The position numbers and the translations under genes are program-made. A model generated the notes under the pieces. That model was not told where the DNA came from and did no database searches. It worked only from the letters and a program-made list of their open reading frames with translations. From Desulfovibrionaceae bacterium (GTDB lineage Bacteria; Desulfobacterota; Desulfovibrionia; Desulfovibrionales; Desulfovibrionaceae), in contig JACCQO010000003.1 of assembly GCA_015709205.1 (NCBI GenBank), positions 1 through 64,000 of the forward strand: a DNA stretch of 64,000 bases, read 5' to 3'. Numbering within the stretch: position 1 is the stretch's first letter; each line of letters opens with the position of its first letter. Below are positions 8,800 through 19,873 of the stretch, one piece after another.

Positions 8800-9876
8800 A
8801 TGCATGATGCAGTCGTGGAAGGAATCCGCTTTATCGACCTGAGCCTGGTGGGCATCCTGTTCATCTTCTTCGTCGGCTTCGTCGGCGGCCTGGTGAGCGG
8901 ATTCATCGGCTCGGGCGGCGCGTTCGTGCTCACCCCGGGCATGATGAGCCTGGGCGTGCCCGGCACCGTGGCCGTGGCCAGCAACATGTGCCACAAGTTC
9001 CCAAAGGCCCTGGTGGGCGCCATCAAGCGCTACCGCTACGGTCAGGTGGACATCAAGATGGGGTTGATCGTCGGCGTGTCCGCCGAGATCGGCGTGCAGA
9101 TCGGCATCCAGATCCAGCGCTGGATCCTGGCCACCTGGGGCCAGGCCGGCTCCAACCTCTACGTGTCCGTGGCCTTTGTGGTCGTGCTCGTGACCGTGGG
9201 CGGCTTCATGCTTCTGGACGCCATCAAGACCAAGCGCAGCGGCTCCGACGTGGAGAAGCCCACGCGCATCGCCGAAAAGCTGCAGTCCATCAACCTCTGG
9301 CCCATGATCCACTTCAAGCAGTGCGACATCCGCATCTCCCTGTGGTTCACGGCCCCGGTCGGCCTGGCCGCCGGCCTGCTGGCCGCGACCATCGCGGTGG
9401 GCGGCTTCGCGGGCGTGCCCGGGCTCATCTACCTGGTGGGCATGACCAGCCTGATGGCCTCGGCCACCGAGCTCGTCGTGGCCTTCGTCATGGGCATGGG
9501 CGGCACCCTGATCTGGGCCTGGTTCGGCATGGTGGACATCCGCCTGACCCTGCTCATCCTCGCGGGCTCGCTCTTCGGCGTGCAGCTCGGGGCCATCGGC
9601 ACCACCTACGTCAAGGACTACATGATCAAGTACGTCATGGCCACGATCATGCTCATCGTGGCGGTCAGCCGCGGCCTGGCCATGCCCAAGTACCTGGCCC
9701 AGCTCGACCTGCTCTCGGCCTCGGAGACCAGCCTGCACCTCATGACCCAGGCCAGCTTCGCGATCATGGTCATCGCCCTGCTCGTCGGCGCGTTCATCAT
9801 CCTTTCGGCCATGTTCAAGGGCCGCAAGGCCGAACGCCGGGCCGAAGCCGGCGCACCCGCGCCCGCGCATTCGTAA
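8800..9876 (+). CDS. TauE/SafE family sulfur-oxyanion permease
   Basis: Integral membrane protein of 358 residues, larger than the usual 250-300 of the family. Two homologous halves each begin with the family signature: FVGGLVSGFIGSGGAFVLTP near residue 27 and the matching VGLAAGLLAATIAVGGFAGVP near 190. They are separated by a cytoplasmic loop of about 40 residues (KTKRSGSDVEKPTRIAEKL). AAGGAG precedes the start. Family members move sulfite, sulfonates or related anions; in sulfate reducers they are also considered candidate sulfate transporters. Its neighbours are a small membrane protein and universal stress proteins. The substrate and direction cannot be told from sequence. A second, shorter homologue is at 20327-21307. 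Confidence 0.92.
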   Translation: MHDAVVEGIRFIDLSLVGILFIFFVGFVGGLVSGFIGSGGAFVLTPGMMSLGVPGTVAVASNMCHKFPKALVGAIKRYRYGQVDIKMGLIVGVSAEIGVQIGIQIQRWILATWGQAGSNLYVSVAFVVVLVTVGGFMLLDAIKTKRSGSDVEKPTRIAEKLQSINLWPMIHFKQCDIRISLWFTAPVGLAAGLLAATIAVGGFAGVPGLIYLVGMTSLMASATELVVAFVMGMGGTLIWAWFGMVDIRLTLLILAGSLFGVQLGAIGTTYVKDYMIKYVMATIMLIVAVSRGLAMPKYLAQLDLLSASETSLHLMTQASFAIMVIALLVGAFIILSAMFKGRKAERRAEAGAPAPAHS

Positions 9877-9887
9877 GACGGACCTCC

Positions 9888-9917
9888 GACGGCCCCGGGC
9901 CCGTCCCCGGGGCCGTC
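9888..9917 (+). terminator. Hairpin between permease and UspA gene
   Basis: Perfect 12-base-pair stem (9888-9899 with 9906-9917) with a six-base loop, followed by TTGAAATTT rather than a clean T run. It probably attenuates or processes the message between the TauE/SafE gene and the tandem UspA gene rather than ending it outright. Confidence 0.6.
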
Positions 9918-9940
9918 TTGAAATTTCCGAGGAGACGCGC

Positions 9941-10822
9941 ATGTACGCCAAGACGCTCATCGCCGTGGACGGCACCGAAACCGGACGCCACGCCCTGGAA
10001 CAGGCCCTGATCCTGGCCCGCTCCGAGGAGAGCCGCGTCACGCTCGTCTCCGTGGTGCCCGGCTACGAGGGCGACCTGCGGCTCATGGGCCGCATGCGCG
10101 CCCTGGAGCCGCTGCGCGAGCCCTACCGCAAGGCCCTGAAGGACGCCGAGGCCCTGGCCGCCGCCATGGGCATCCGGGCCGATGCCGTGCTGGCCGAGGG
10201 CGACCCGGTGGAGGAGATCCTGGCCCTGGCCGAGGACACGGGCGCGGACCTGCTCTGCGCGGGCAAGCGCGGCAGCTACTACGCGGACCTCATTCCCATC
10301 GGCACCGTGGCCGCCAAGCTGGCGCGCCTGGCCGAATGCGACGTGCTCCTGACCCCGGCGCGGCGCACCCTGCGCCTGGCCCACATCGTCGCCCCGATCG
10401 ACGGCTCGGCCCTGTCGCGCGCCGCGGCGGACCGCGCCTCGCGGCTGGCCGCGCGCTACGGCGCGGCCCTGACCCTGGCCACGGTCTACGAGATGAGCGC
10501 CGAGGCCTTTGCCCAGTCCCCGGACATCATCGACCGCTTCCACGCCGAGGCCGTGCAGCGCCAGGCCCCGCTCATCGCGGCCGCGCGCGGGCTCGGCGTG
10601 CGCGACGTGGCAGGCGTGGTGCGCATGGGCACGCCGGTCTACAAGGTGCTCGTGGACATCGTCTGCGAGAAGGAGGCCGGGCTGGTGGTCATGGGCTCCG
10701 CCGGGCGCGGCGACATCCGCCGCATCCTGCTCGGCAGCGTGGCCGAACGCGTCATCGCCAGCGGCGAGGCCCCGGTGCTGCTGGTCAAGAAGCCGCTGCC
10801 CGAAACAAGGGAGGCGCAGTGA
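9941..10822 (+). CDS. Tandem universal stress protein (two UspA domains)
   Basis: Protein of 293 residues made of two UspA domains (about 1-140 and 145-285). Both keep the ATP-binding pattern G-2X-G-9X-G(S/T): GKRGSYYADLIPIGT in the first and GSAGRGDIRRILLGS in the second, so both may bind ATP. GAGGAG lies ahead of the ATG. The gene overlaps the next small gene by one base (TGATG) and lies downstream of the TauE/SafE permease. UspA domains fused or linked to transporters often sense energy or ionic state, so regulation of the permease is a reasonable inference. Confidence 0.92.
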   Translation: MYAKTLIAVDGTETGRHALEQALILARSEESRVTLVSVVPGYEGDLRLMGRMRALEPLREPYRKALKDAEALAAAMGIRADAVLAEGDPVEEILALAEDTGADLLCAGKRGSYYADLIPIGTVAAKLARLAECDVLLTPARRTLRLAHIVAPIDGSALSRAAADRASRLAARYGAALTLATVYEMSAEAFAQSPDIIDRFHAEAVQRQAPLIAAARGLGVRDVAGVVRMGTPVYKVLVDIVCEKEAGLVVMGSAGRGDIRRILLGSVAERVIASGEAPVLLVKKPLPETREAQ

Positions 10823-11241
10823 TGCGGACCACCACCGAACCCCGCGCGCAGGACGCCGCGACGCCCGTTTCCGAAATCGCGACCGCGGGCGCGGCCGAAA
10901 TTTCCGGGACCGATCCGGCCTTCGCCCCGGTCTTCGTGGACGACGAGACCGGCGCGCCCGTCGAGGGCGCGGACCAGGACGAAACCCCGACCCCCGAGGA
11001 CCTCTTTCCGGGCAACATCCTCACCGTGCGCCACGACTCCCGCAAGCGCCACTACCGCATCGTGGCCGTGCAGGCCGGAACGCCCCCCGGCGCGGACGAG
11101 GCGGCCCAGGGCCCGGTGGTGCGCCTGACCCCGGCGCGCTCGCAGCTTTCCAAGGGCTTTCTCCTCCTGGCCCTCCTGGCCGCATCCTGGTTCGCCGTCA
11201 AGTACGCCATCGCCCTACTTGGCGCCCTTGCGGCGGGCTAG
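10822..11241 (+). CDS. Tail-anchored small protein of unknown function
   Basis: Protein of 139 residues whose ATG overlaps the stop of the UspA gene, so it is translationally coupled to it. The N-terminal 60 residues are acidic and low-complexity. A basic middle (LTVRHDSRKRHYRIVAVQ) looks like a short beta-rich domain. A single membrane helix near the C terminus (about 113-136, LLLALLAASWFAVKYAIALL) would anchor it with its N terminus in the cytoplasm. I recognise no family. The coupling suggests it brings the UspA protein, or something it binds, to the membrane. Confidence 0.75.
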   Translation: MRTTTEPRAQDAATPVSEIATAGAAEISGTDPAFAPVFVDDETGAPVEGADQDETPTPEDLFPGNILTVRHDSRKRHYRIVAVQAGTPPGADEAAQGPVVRLTPARSQLSKGFLLLALLAASWFAVKYAIALLGALAAG

Positions 11242-11626
11242 CCGGGCCGCCCCCCGCGAGCCGAAAGGAGACCGGGGGCAACCGAGGCGGCACGGCATAG
11301 GGCCGCGCCCGCGCAGCGGGCCGGTCCGCCGCCCGGTGTTTCGGCCGACGGTGACGGGCCGGGGCGCACGCCCCGGCCCGTCCCATGCGTCGACCAGCCG
11401 TCCGGCGTCCGCGCCCCGTCCGGCCGCTTCGCCCGCCTCCCGGCCTCGACCCGCCCACCTTGCCGGATCCCCGGCCCGTCGTTTCGCTGCCCCGTCGTTC
11501 CCCCTCTTCCCGCGCGCCACGGAAAAAAAGATGGTCAGCGGCGCTGTTTCCTTTTCCCCACTTTCGGGTCATAAGGGAATCATGCGCCCTTCCCGGATCC
11601 TCCGGAGCGCCCAAAGGGGGGAACCC
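11242..11626. other. Intergenic region with strong hairpin, no gene
   Basis: A 385-base gap before the glycogen phosphorylase. It has a perfect 14-base-pair stem (11353-11366 with 11369-11382) that probably stops transcripts from the TauE/Usp operon despite lacking a T run. The phosphorylase promoter should lie in the last 130 bases, where composition relaxes (GGAAAAAAAGATGG near 11520), but no clear -35/-10 pair was found. Confidence 0.5.
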
Positions 11627-14299
<2,673 letters not shown>

Positions 14300-14333
14300 C
14301 GCGCGCCCGGCCGCCGTGCCGGACCACCACACC

Positions 14334-14376
14334 GCAAAGCCCCCCGGACCCGTTCATCGGGTCCGGGGGGCTTTGC
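14334..14376. terminator. Strong hairpin terminator after glgP
   Basis: Perfect 19-base-pair stem (14334-14352 with 14358-14376) with a five-base loop; the outer part reads GCAAAGCCCCCC and GGGGGGCTTTGC. It lies 34 bases after the phosphorylase stop. Confidence 0.85.
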
Positions 14377-14472
14377 GCAACGTCCTGCGCCCACGGGCGG
14401 TTACCGCCGCAGCAGTCCGCTTCCCGCGCCCGCACGCCCCCGCCGCAGGCGCGCCAAAAAGTTTGGGAGAGT

Positions 14473-14502
14473 CCAGAGAACCCTTTTCAAAGGGTTCTCT
14501 GG
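14473..14502 (-). terminator. Repeat-type hairpin terminator for the minus-strand operon
   Basis: Perfect 14-base-pair stem (14473-14486 with 14489-14502) with a two-base loop. On the minus strand it follows the stop of the dikinase-like gene by 20 bases and leads to CTCTCCCAAACTTTTT, giving a T run. I recall this hairpin with its flank as a dispersed terminator-like element in Desulfovibrio genomes; that needs a genome search. Confidence 0.7.
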
Positions 14503-14522
14503 CCGCCGGAGGCCCGCGCCCG

Positions 14523-17252
14523 TCAGGGCGCCGTCCCCCCGAGCACGGCGGCGAGGTCGGCGCGCAGCTTGTCGGCCTCGGCGCGGGCGCGCTCGGGCGA
14601 GCCCATGACCATGTCCAGTTGGCGGGTGTGCACGATGAGGTGGCCGAGGATGGCCAGGGCGTCCTCCATGCGCGCGGCAGGGAGGTGCTCGATGCGCGCG
14701 TAGAGGTTGTCCGCGCGGACCTCGGTGAGGAAGCCGTGCTCGGCCATGACCTCGCCCACGAGCGCGGCGCGGGCCACGCGCCGCTCCATGGACGCGGCCC
14801 CGCCCTTGAACTGGAAGCAGGCGAAGTTCTGCTCGTCGCGCTCGCCGATCACGGCCTCCACGGAGCAGAAGTGGAAGCCGAAGCGCGACTGCAGGCTCAT
14901 GAAGTCGCGCGAGATCATGAAATAGTTGCGCATGGCCATGGGCGAGCCCATGGCCGGGTCCAGGTCCGGGTTCATGGAGGCCTCAACGACCACGCTCATG
15001 AACCCCTTGGCGTCCACGGCGGGCGGCCCGGCCCACTGCACGGCGGTCATGCCCCGCCACAGGGCGAGCATGGGCACGCTGCGCACGTCCTCCAGGCGCA
15101 CGGTGCGCCGGTCGCGCCCGGCCTCGTCCAGGCCGTCCTGCAGGTCGATGATCCAGTACTGCATGGTCTTGCCGCCGCAGCTCAGGCGGCGGCTCGCGCC
15201 CTGGGGAAAGGCCACGTCCCCGCCCTTGTGGAACATGGCGTGCACGGCCTTCTCGTGGCAGTAGCGCGTCACGTCGTGCAGGGTGCGGCAGTTCTCGGGC
15301 CGAAAGTCCGGGCCGTCCGGGTCCAGCAGGCGCAGGGGCACCACGTGCTCGGCCGCGCGGCGCAGAGCCTCGTGCACCGCGCTGCCGGCCATGAGCCCGG
15401 CGGACCGGGGCCGCGAGCGCGCCAAGGCCGCCTCGTCGCGTCCGGGCAGCACGGCGAGCCGGTCCGCGTCCACCGTGACCTCGCCCGCGTCGGCCAACAG
15501 GGCGCAGGCGTCCTCCAACCCCATGAGCGCGGGCACGCCGTACTCGCGCGCCACCGTGGCCAGGTGCCCGGCCTGGCTGCCGTGCTCGGTGACCACGGCC
15601 GCGGCCTTGGCCAGCAGCGGGGCCCAGCCCGGCAGGGCCTGGGCCGTGACGAGCACCGCGCCCTGGGGAAAGCGCAGGGCGTCGGCCTGCTTGCGGAGCA
15701 CGAACACCGGGCCGCAGGCCGCGCCCGGCGAGGCCGCCACCCCGCCCAAGGCCAACGCCCCGGCGACCGCACCCGAGGGCGCGGCGGCCCTAGCCTCGCG
15801 CGCCGCGCGCACCTGCAGCGGGCGGCACTGCAGCAGGTAGAGCACGCCCGCCCGGTCCAGGGCCCACTCCACGTCCTGCGGGCAGCCGAAATGCCGTTCC
15901 AGCTCCAGGGCCAGCCGGGCCACGGCCCGGGCCTCGGCGGCGGAGAGGCAGGGCGCGTCGGCCAGGGACTCGTCCAGGGATTCCTCGCGCACGCCCGCGC
16001 CCGCGTCCACCGCCAGCCGCGCGGTCTTGTGCGCCACGTGGACATGGGCCACCTCCAGGGTGGCGCGGTCCAGCTCGAAACGGTCCACGTCCAGGGAGCC
16101 GTCCACCACGGCCTTGGGCAGGCCGGGAACCGCGTGCACGAGCACGCGGCCCGCGCCGGAACCCGCCGGGACTTCGGAGGAGCCTGCGGGGTCCGTGGAA
16201 TAGGCCACCCCGCCGCAACGCGCGTCGATCATCGCCGTGATCAGCACGGCCATGTCCACGTCCTCGTCGCGCAGCCCGTGCGCCAACCGGTAGGCCATGG
16301 CCGTGACCCCGTACTTGGAGGCGACCACGTGCTTGTAGAGATCCGGCGCGTCCTCCGGGGAGACGCCGAGCACCGAGCGGTACTGCCCGGCGAAGGAGGA
16401 GCCCGCCGCGTCCTCGCCCACGGCCGAGGAGCGCAGGGCCAGCCGCACGCCGGGCCCGCCCTCCCCGGCCCCCCCCGTCTCGGAGGCCAAGGCCGCCACG
16501 GCCTCGCGCAGGCTCGCGGCCAGATCGTCGGGGAGCGGCGCGGCCGTGACGCGCTGCTGCAGGGCCGAACTCAGGGCGTAGGCCGTATCCAGGCCCGCCT
16601 CGGGCCCGCCCGCGTCGCGCGCCGTGATGCGCGCGGCGATGTCCTCGGAAAGATCGGCCATGAAGCGCCGGAAGGCCGTGGTGGTCACGACCACGCCCAG
16701 GGGCACGCGGGCCACGTCCGGCGGCAGGGCGCGGGCGGCCTCGCCCAGGTTGGCGGCCTTGCCGCCCGCCACCCGGGCCATGGACGCGTCCAGGTCGGCC
16801 AGGCGCAGCACGGGCGGCGCGTCGGGCGCGGAAACGGGCGCGCGCAGGGCCTCGGTGACGCGCGCGCCGATCTCGCGAAAGCGCGCCTGCAGGGCTGCGT
16901 GCGCGTTCCCGGCGGGTTTGGAGTCGACGTCTGGACCGGCGGCCGAATCGGGGCTGGAGACGTTTTCCGCCCCCGGCCCGTCCAGCCGTTCGAGCAGCCG
17001 CACCATCTGGAAGACCAGGGTGCCCGTGCGCGTGCACAGCTCGTTGACCGTGTGCATGCCGAAGGGCGCGTCGCCGGAAAGCAGTTCCTCCATGCGCGCC
17101 ATGCACTGCAGGGCCTCGTGGTTGCTGGAAAGAAGGCGCTTGAAGGTGCGGCAGCGCTCGCGGAAGGCCGCGAGCACGGCCGCGTCCACCTCCCCGCGCT
17201 CCTTGCCGGAGGGGGAGAAGAGGCTGGTGAAGACGTTGAGCAACCCTTTCAT
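14523..17252 (-). CDS. PEP/pyruvate-dikinase-like phosphotransferase without the PEP barrel
   Basis: Protein of 909 residues. A helical N-terminal region (1-95) leads to a PPDK-type ATP-grasp domain (about 148-480; GGKAANLGE, LALRSSAVGEDAAGSSFAG, QDVEWALD). A swivelling phosphohistidine domain follows (about 505-600) with His563 in GSQAGHLATVAREYGVPALMG. Instead of the PEP-binding TIM barrel of PEP synthase or PPDK, the last 300 residues form a domain I cannot name (RYCHEKAVHAMF, MRNYFMISRDFMSLQSRFG). The protein should therefore move phosphate from ATP to His563 and on to an unknown acceptor; PEP synthesis is doubtful. The start at 17252 (MKGLLNVF) is preferred over the longer frame. It is the last gene of a minus-strand unit with three receiver proteins and a TauE/SafE permease. 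Confidence 0.85.
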   Translation of the reverse strand: MKGLLNVFTSLFSPSGKERGEVDAAVLAAFRERCRTFKRLLSSNHEALQCMARMEELLSGDAPFGMHTVNELCTRTGTLVFQMVRLLERLDGPGAENVSSPDSAAGPDVDSKPAGNAHAALQARFREIGARVTEALRAPVSAPDAPPVLRLADLDASMARVAGGKAANLGEAARALPPDVARVPLGVVVTTTAFRRFMADLSEDIAARITARDAGGPEAGLDTAYALSSALQQRVTAAPLPDDLAASLREAVAALASETGGAGEGGPGVRLALRSSAVGEDAAGSSFAGQYRSVLGVSPEDAPDLYKHVVASKYGVTAMAYRLAHGLRDEDVDMAVLITAMIDARCGGVAYSTDPAGSSEVPAGSGAGRVLVHAVPGLPKAVVDGSLDVDRFELDRATLEVAHVHVAHKTARLAVDAGAGVREESLDESLADAPCLSAAEARAVARLALELERHFGCPQDVEWALDRAGVLYLLQCRPLQVRAAREARAAAPSGAVAGALALGGVAASPGAACGPVFVLRKQADALRFPQGAVLVTAQALPGWAPLLAKAAAVVTEHGSQAGHLATVAREYGVPALMGLEDACALLADAGEVTVDADRLAVLPGRDEAALARSRPRSAGLMAGSAVHEALRRAAEHVVPLRLLDPDGPDFRPENCRTLHDVTRYCHEKAVHAMFHKGGDVAFPQGASRRLSCGGKTMQYWIIDLQDGLDEAGRDRRTVRLEDVRSVPMLALWRGMTAVQWAGPPAVDAKGFMSVVVEASMNPDLDPAMGSPMAMRNYFMISRDFMSLQSRFGFHFCSVEAVIGERDEQNFACFQFKGGAASMERRVARAALVGEVMAEHGFLTEVRADNLYARIEHLPAARMEDALAILGHLIVHTRQLDMVMGSPERARAEADKLRADLAAVLGGTAP

Positions 17253-17290
17253 GGCCTGGCTCCGCGCGGACCGCCGCACGGGTCGGCGAC

Positions 17291-17325
17291 CCGCCGGGCG
17301 GTCCGGACAGGGGGCCGCCCGGCGG
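17291..17325 (-). other. Intercistronic hairpin
   Basis: Perfect 11-base-pair stem (17291-17301 with 17315-17325) in the 118-base gap between the single-receiver gene and the dikinase-like gene. It has no T run, so it is more likely an mRNA processing or stability element than a terminator. Confidence 0.5.
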
Positions 17326-17370
17326 TCCGTGCGGCCGCCCGACGGACGATCTCGACGTCCCGGACCGGCG

Positions 17371-17739
17371 TCACGACAGGGGCCGGGCCGCCAGGGCCTC
17401 CTCGATCTTGGCGTACAACTCCTCGAAGGCCACGGGCTTGATCAGGTAGTCGAAGGCCCCGATCTCCAGGGCCTTGAGCGCGTCCTCGGTGTTGGCGTGG
17501 CCCGTGAGCATGATGACTTCAAGATCGGGCTTGAGCCGCTTGATCTCGCGCAGGGTCTCGATGCCGTCCATGCCCGGCATCTTCACGTCCAGGACCACGA
17601 TGTCGAAATCGCGGCGGGAGACGGCCTCCACGGCCTCGCGGCCGCCGGGCACGCCGGTGAAGTCGATGCCGCGCTTGTCCATGAAGCGCTGCATGATGTC
17701 CAGGAACAGCAGTTCGTCGTCCACGAGCAGCACGTGCAT
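17371..17739 (-). CDS. Stand-alone receiver (CheY-like) response regulator
   Basis: Single-domain receiver of 122 residues with all catalytic residues: the acidic pair DD at 7-8, Asp51 (VVLDVKMPGMDG), Thr79 (LTG) and Lys101 (YLIKP). The start at 17739 follows GGAGGAG; the longer frame upstream is not conserved in style. It has no output domain, so it must act by protein contact or as a phosphorelay intermediate. It lies between the loop-less NtrC-like regulator and the dikinase-like protein on the same strand, and a direct effect on one of them is the simplest inference. Confidence 0.92.
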   Translation of the reverse strand: MHVLLVDDELLFLDIMQRFMDKRGIDFTGVPGGREAVEAVSRRDFDIVVLDVKMPGMDGIETLREIKRLKPDLEVIMLTGHANTEDALKALEIGAFDYLIKPVAFEELYAKIEEALAARPLS

Positions 17740-17789
17740 GATACTCCTCCGCTGGCCGGGTGCTGCGCCCCGCGGCGCGCGTCCGGCGG

Positions 17790-19280
17790 CTAGAAGTCCC
17801 CGTTCATCCGCTTGAGCTTGCGCCACAGGGAGGAACGGCTGATGCCCAGGATGTCCGAGGCCAGGTTCTTGTTGCCCTTGGTGGCCGCGATCACCTGGCG
17901 GATGTAGGCGTCCTCGACCTCCGCCAGGGTGACCAGGGTCTCGCCGGAAGGCGCGTGCAGCGCGGCCCGGGGCGACGGGTCCAGCTCCGGCAGGTGCTCG
18001 GGCAGAATGGTCGCGCCCTCGGCCGTGATCACGGCGCTCTCGATGATGCTCTCCAGCTCGCGCACGTTGCCGGGAAAGGAGTAGCCCATGAGCCGCTCCA
18101 GGGCCGCGCCGGAGATGTGGCGCACGCCGGTCTCGAACTCGGCGGCGTACTTGTGCAGGAAGTAGCGGCTGATCAGCGGGATGTCTTCGGCGCGCTCGCG
18201 CAGAGGCGGCACGCGCAGCACGTAGGTGGCCAGGCGGGCGTAGAGGTCCTCGCGGAAGAACCCCCGGGCCACCGCGCCCTCCAGGTCGCCGCTGGAGGCG
18301 GCCAGGATGCGCACCTCGGCCACCACCTCGCCGCCGCCGCCCTCGCGCGTGAAGCTCTGCGAATCCACGAGCCCGGCGAGCCGGTTCTGGGTGGCCGGGG
18401 CCAGGGCCCCGATCTCGTCCAGGAAGATGGCCCCGCCGCGCGCGTCCTCGATGAGCCCGCGGCGCACCGCGGCCGGGCCCTCGGGCCGCTGCACCTCCAG
18501 GCCGAAGAGCTCCTGGGCCAGGAGGTCGGCGTTGAACATCTGGCAGTCCACGCCCAGAAACGGCCCCGTGGCGCGCGGATTAAGCTCGTGGATGGTGCGC
18601 GCGATGGTCGCCTTGCCCGTGCCGGTCTCGCCGAGCAGGAGCACCGAGCAGTCCAGCACCGCGAGCTTGGCGATCTTCTCGAAGAGGTCGCGCATCACCG
18701 GGGTCTGGCCCAGGAGGCGCTTGTTCAGCGGGCCGGGCCGCGAGTCGATGGACAGCCCGGTGCGGCGCGGCGCGGCTGCGTCCGCTCCCGCCGGTGCGCC
18801 CGCCACGGGGGTCGCCGGGGCCGGGGCCGGCGCGGGGAACCCCGCCGGGGGCCGGGGCGCGGACAAAGCGCCCGGGGCCGCGGTCCCGGGGCCCGGCGCG
18901 CCCACCGGGGCCTGGGACGTGCCCCCGGCCTGCACGCGCTGCACGAATTCCCAAAAGGCGGCCATGTCGGCCTTGTCGAAATAGGGGGTGTCCAGGGCCT
19001 CGCTGGCCTGGCGGACCTTGTCCCCGCCCTTGCCCGTGAGCAGCACGGTGCGCAGGCCGGGATTGATCTCGCGCAGCTTGGTCACGGTCACCAGACCGTC
19101 CATGCCGGGCATCACGTAGTCCACGATGGCCATGTCCACGCGCGCGCTGCGCAGGGCCGCCAGGGCCGCGTCGCCGTCGGGCGCGGCCAGGGGCTCCATG
19201 CCCCGCAGCCGGATGCGCTCGGCGATGGCCTCGCGGAACTCGGGCTCGTCGTCAACGATGAGAACGATCTGTCTGTTCAT
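17790..19280 (-). CDS. NtrC-like response regulator lacking the GAFTGA sigma-54 loop
   Basis: Protein of 496 residues: receiver (1-118; Asp54, Lys103 in PYFDK), an Ala/Pro-rich linker (121-172), an AAA+ domain (about 185-415) and a Fis-type helix-turn-helix (KGNKNLASDILGISRSSLWRKL). Walker A (GETGTGKA, 217-224) and Walker B (AIFLDEIG) are intact, and the arginine region reads FREDLYARL. Where sigma-54 activators have GAFTGA this protein reads ELFGLEVQRPEGPAAV, so it should not remodel sigma-54 holoenzyme. It may instead repress, or activate another holoenzyme, as TyrR-type relatives do. Its receiver resembles that of the next upstream gene (19344-19841), both with the unusual EALD..YFDK..M..FW segment, suggesting duplication. 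Confidence 0.9.
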   Translation of the reverse strand: MNRQIVLIVDDEPEFREAIAERIRLRGMEPLAAPDGDAALAALRSARVDMAIVDYVMPGMDGLVTVTKLREINPGLRTVLLTGKGGDKVRQASEALDTPYFDKADMAAFWEFVQRVQAGGTSQAPVGAPGPGTAAPGALSAPRPPAGFPAPAPAPATPVAGAPAGADAAAPRRTGLSIDSRPGPLNKRLLGQTPVMRDLFEKIAKLAVLDCSVLLLGETGTGKATIARTIHELNPRATGPFLGVDCQMFNADLLAQELFGLEVQRPEGPAAVRRGLIEDARGGAIFLDEIGALAPATQNRLAGLVDSQSFTREGGGGEVVAEVRILAASSGDLEGAVARGFFREDLYARLATYVLRVPPLRERAEDIPLISRYFLHKYAAEFETGVRHISGAALERLMGYSFPGNVRELESIIESAVITAEGATILPEHLPELDPSPRAALHAPSGETLVTLAEVEDAYIRQVIAATKGNKNLASDILGISRSSLWRKLKRMNGDF

Positions 19281-19301
19281 GTACTGCGGAAAGGTATGAA
19301 A

Positions 19302-19332
19302 GTCCCGCCGCGCCCGGAAGGCGCGGCGGGAC
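19302..19332 (-). terminator. Hairpin between two regulator genes
   Basis: Perfect 13-base-pair stem (19302-19314 with 19320-19332) in the 63-base gap. On the minus strand it is followed by ACTTTCATACCTTT, so it may attenuate transcription from the TauE end of the unit into the NtrC-like gene. Confidence 0.55.
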
Positions 19333-19343
19333 GGATCGTTGCG

Positions 19344-19841
19344 TCAGTCGGTCCTGCCGCCGGGCGGAGGCGTCTTGTCTCCGGCCTTCTTGGCGTTCTT
19401 GCCGTTCTCGTGCTCGATGGCGTAGGCGTCGTCGGTGTCGCCGCCCGCGGCCATGCCCGCCGCGGCCATGGTCCGCTCGAGCTTGCGGCCCAGGGACTTG
19501 AGGTAGTCCCAGAAGGAATCCATCTCGCCCTTGTCGAAGTACCCGGAGTCCAGGGCCTCGGTGGCCATCTTGACCTTTTCGTTGCCGAAGCCGGTGAGCA
19601 GCACGGTGTGCAGCCCCGGGATCATCTTCTTGAGGGCCTCGATGGTCTCCAGGCCGTCCATGCCGGGCATCTTCAGGTCCACCACCGCGGCGTCGATCTT
19701 CTCGCTGGCCGCGATCTCCAGGGCCTCGGCCCCGCTCTGGGCCAGCACGGGCTCGAAGCCCTTCATGCGCACGCGCTCGGAAATGGATTCCAGGAACTCG
19801 CGCTCGTCGTCCACCAGCAGTATCTTCATTTTCTTGCTCAT
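19344..19841 (-). CDS. Receiver-domain protein with a charged C-terminal tail
   Basis: Response regulator of 165 residues starting at 19841 behind AAGGAG. The receiver (5-118) has Asp55 (VVDLKMPGMDG) and Lys104, the latter in SGYFDKGEM rather than the usual YLxKP: the lysine is kept but the following proline is not. The last 50 residues are Gly/Lys/Asp-rich and probably disordered (HENGKNAKKAGDKTPPP). It has no DNA-binding domain. It is encoded just after a DUF1634-like and a TauE/SafE membrane protein, so it may couple phosphorylation to that transporter, or feed the paralogous NtrC-like regulator downstream. Confidence 0.9.
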   Translation of the reverse strand: MSKKMKILLVDDEREFLESISERVRMKGFEPVLAQSGAEALEIAASEKIDAAVVDLKMPGMDGLETIEALKKMIPGLHTVLLTGFGNEKVKMATEALDSGYFDKGEMDSFWDYLKSLGRKLERTMAAAGMAAGGDTDDAYAIEHENGKNAKKAGDKTPPPGGRTD

Positions 19842-19873
19842 GGGTCGTCTCCTTGCAGTCCTCGGTTCGAGGG

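Noticed and set aside
14523..17252. Plain phosphoenolpyruvate synthase
   Set aside because: The ATP and histidine domains fit, but the PEP-binding barrel is not recognisable, so the specific name is not supported.
17790..19841. Apparent loss of the conserved receiver lysine in two response regulators
   Set aside because: On alignment the lysine is present in YFDK at the right distance; only the following proline is missing.
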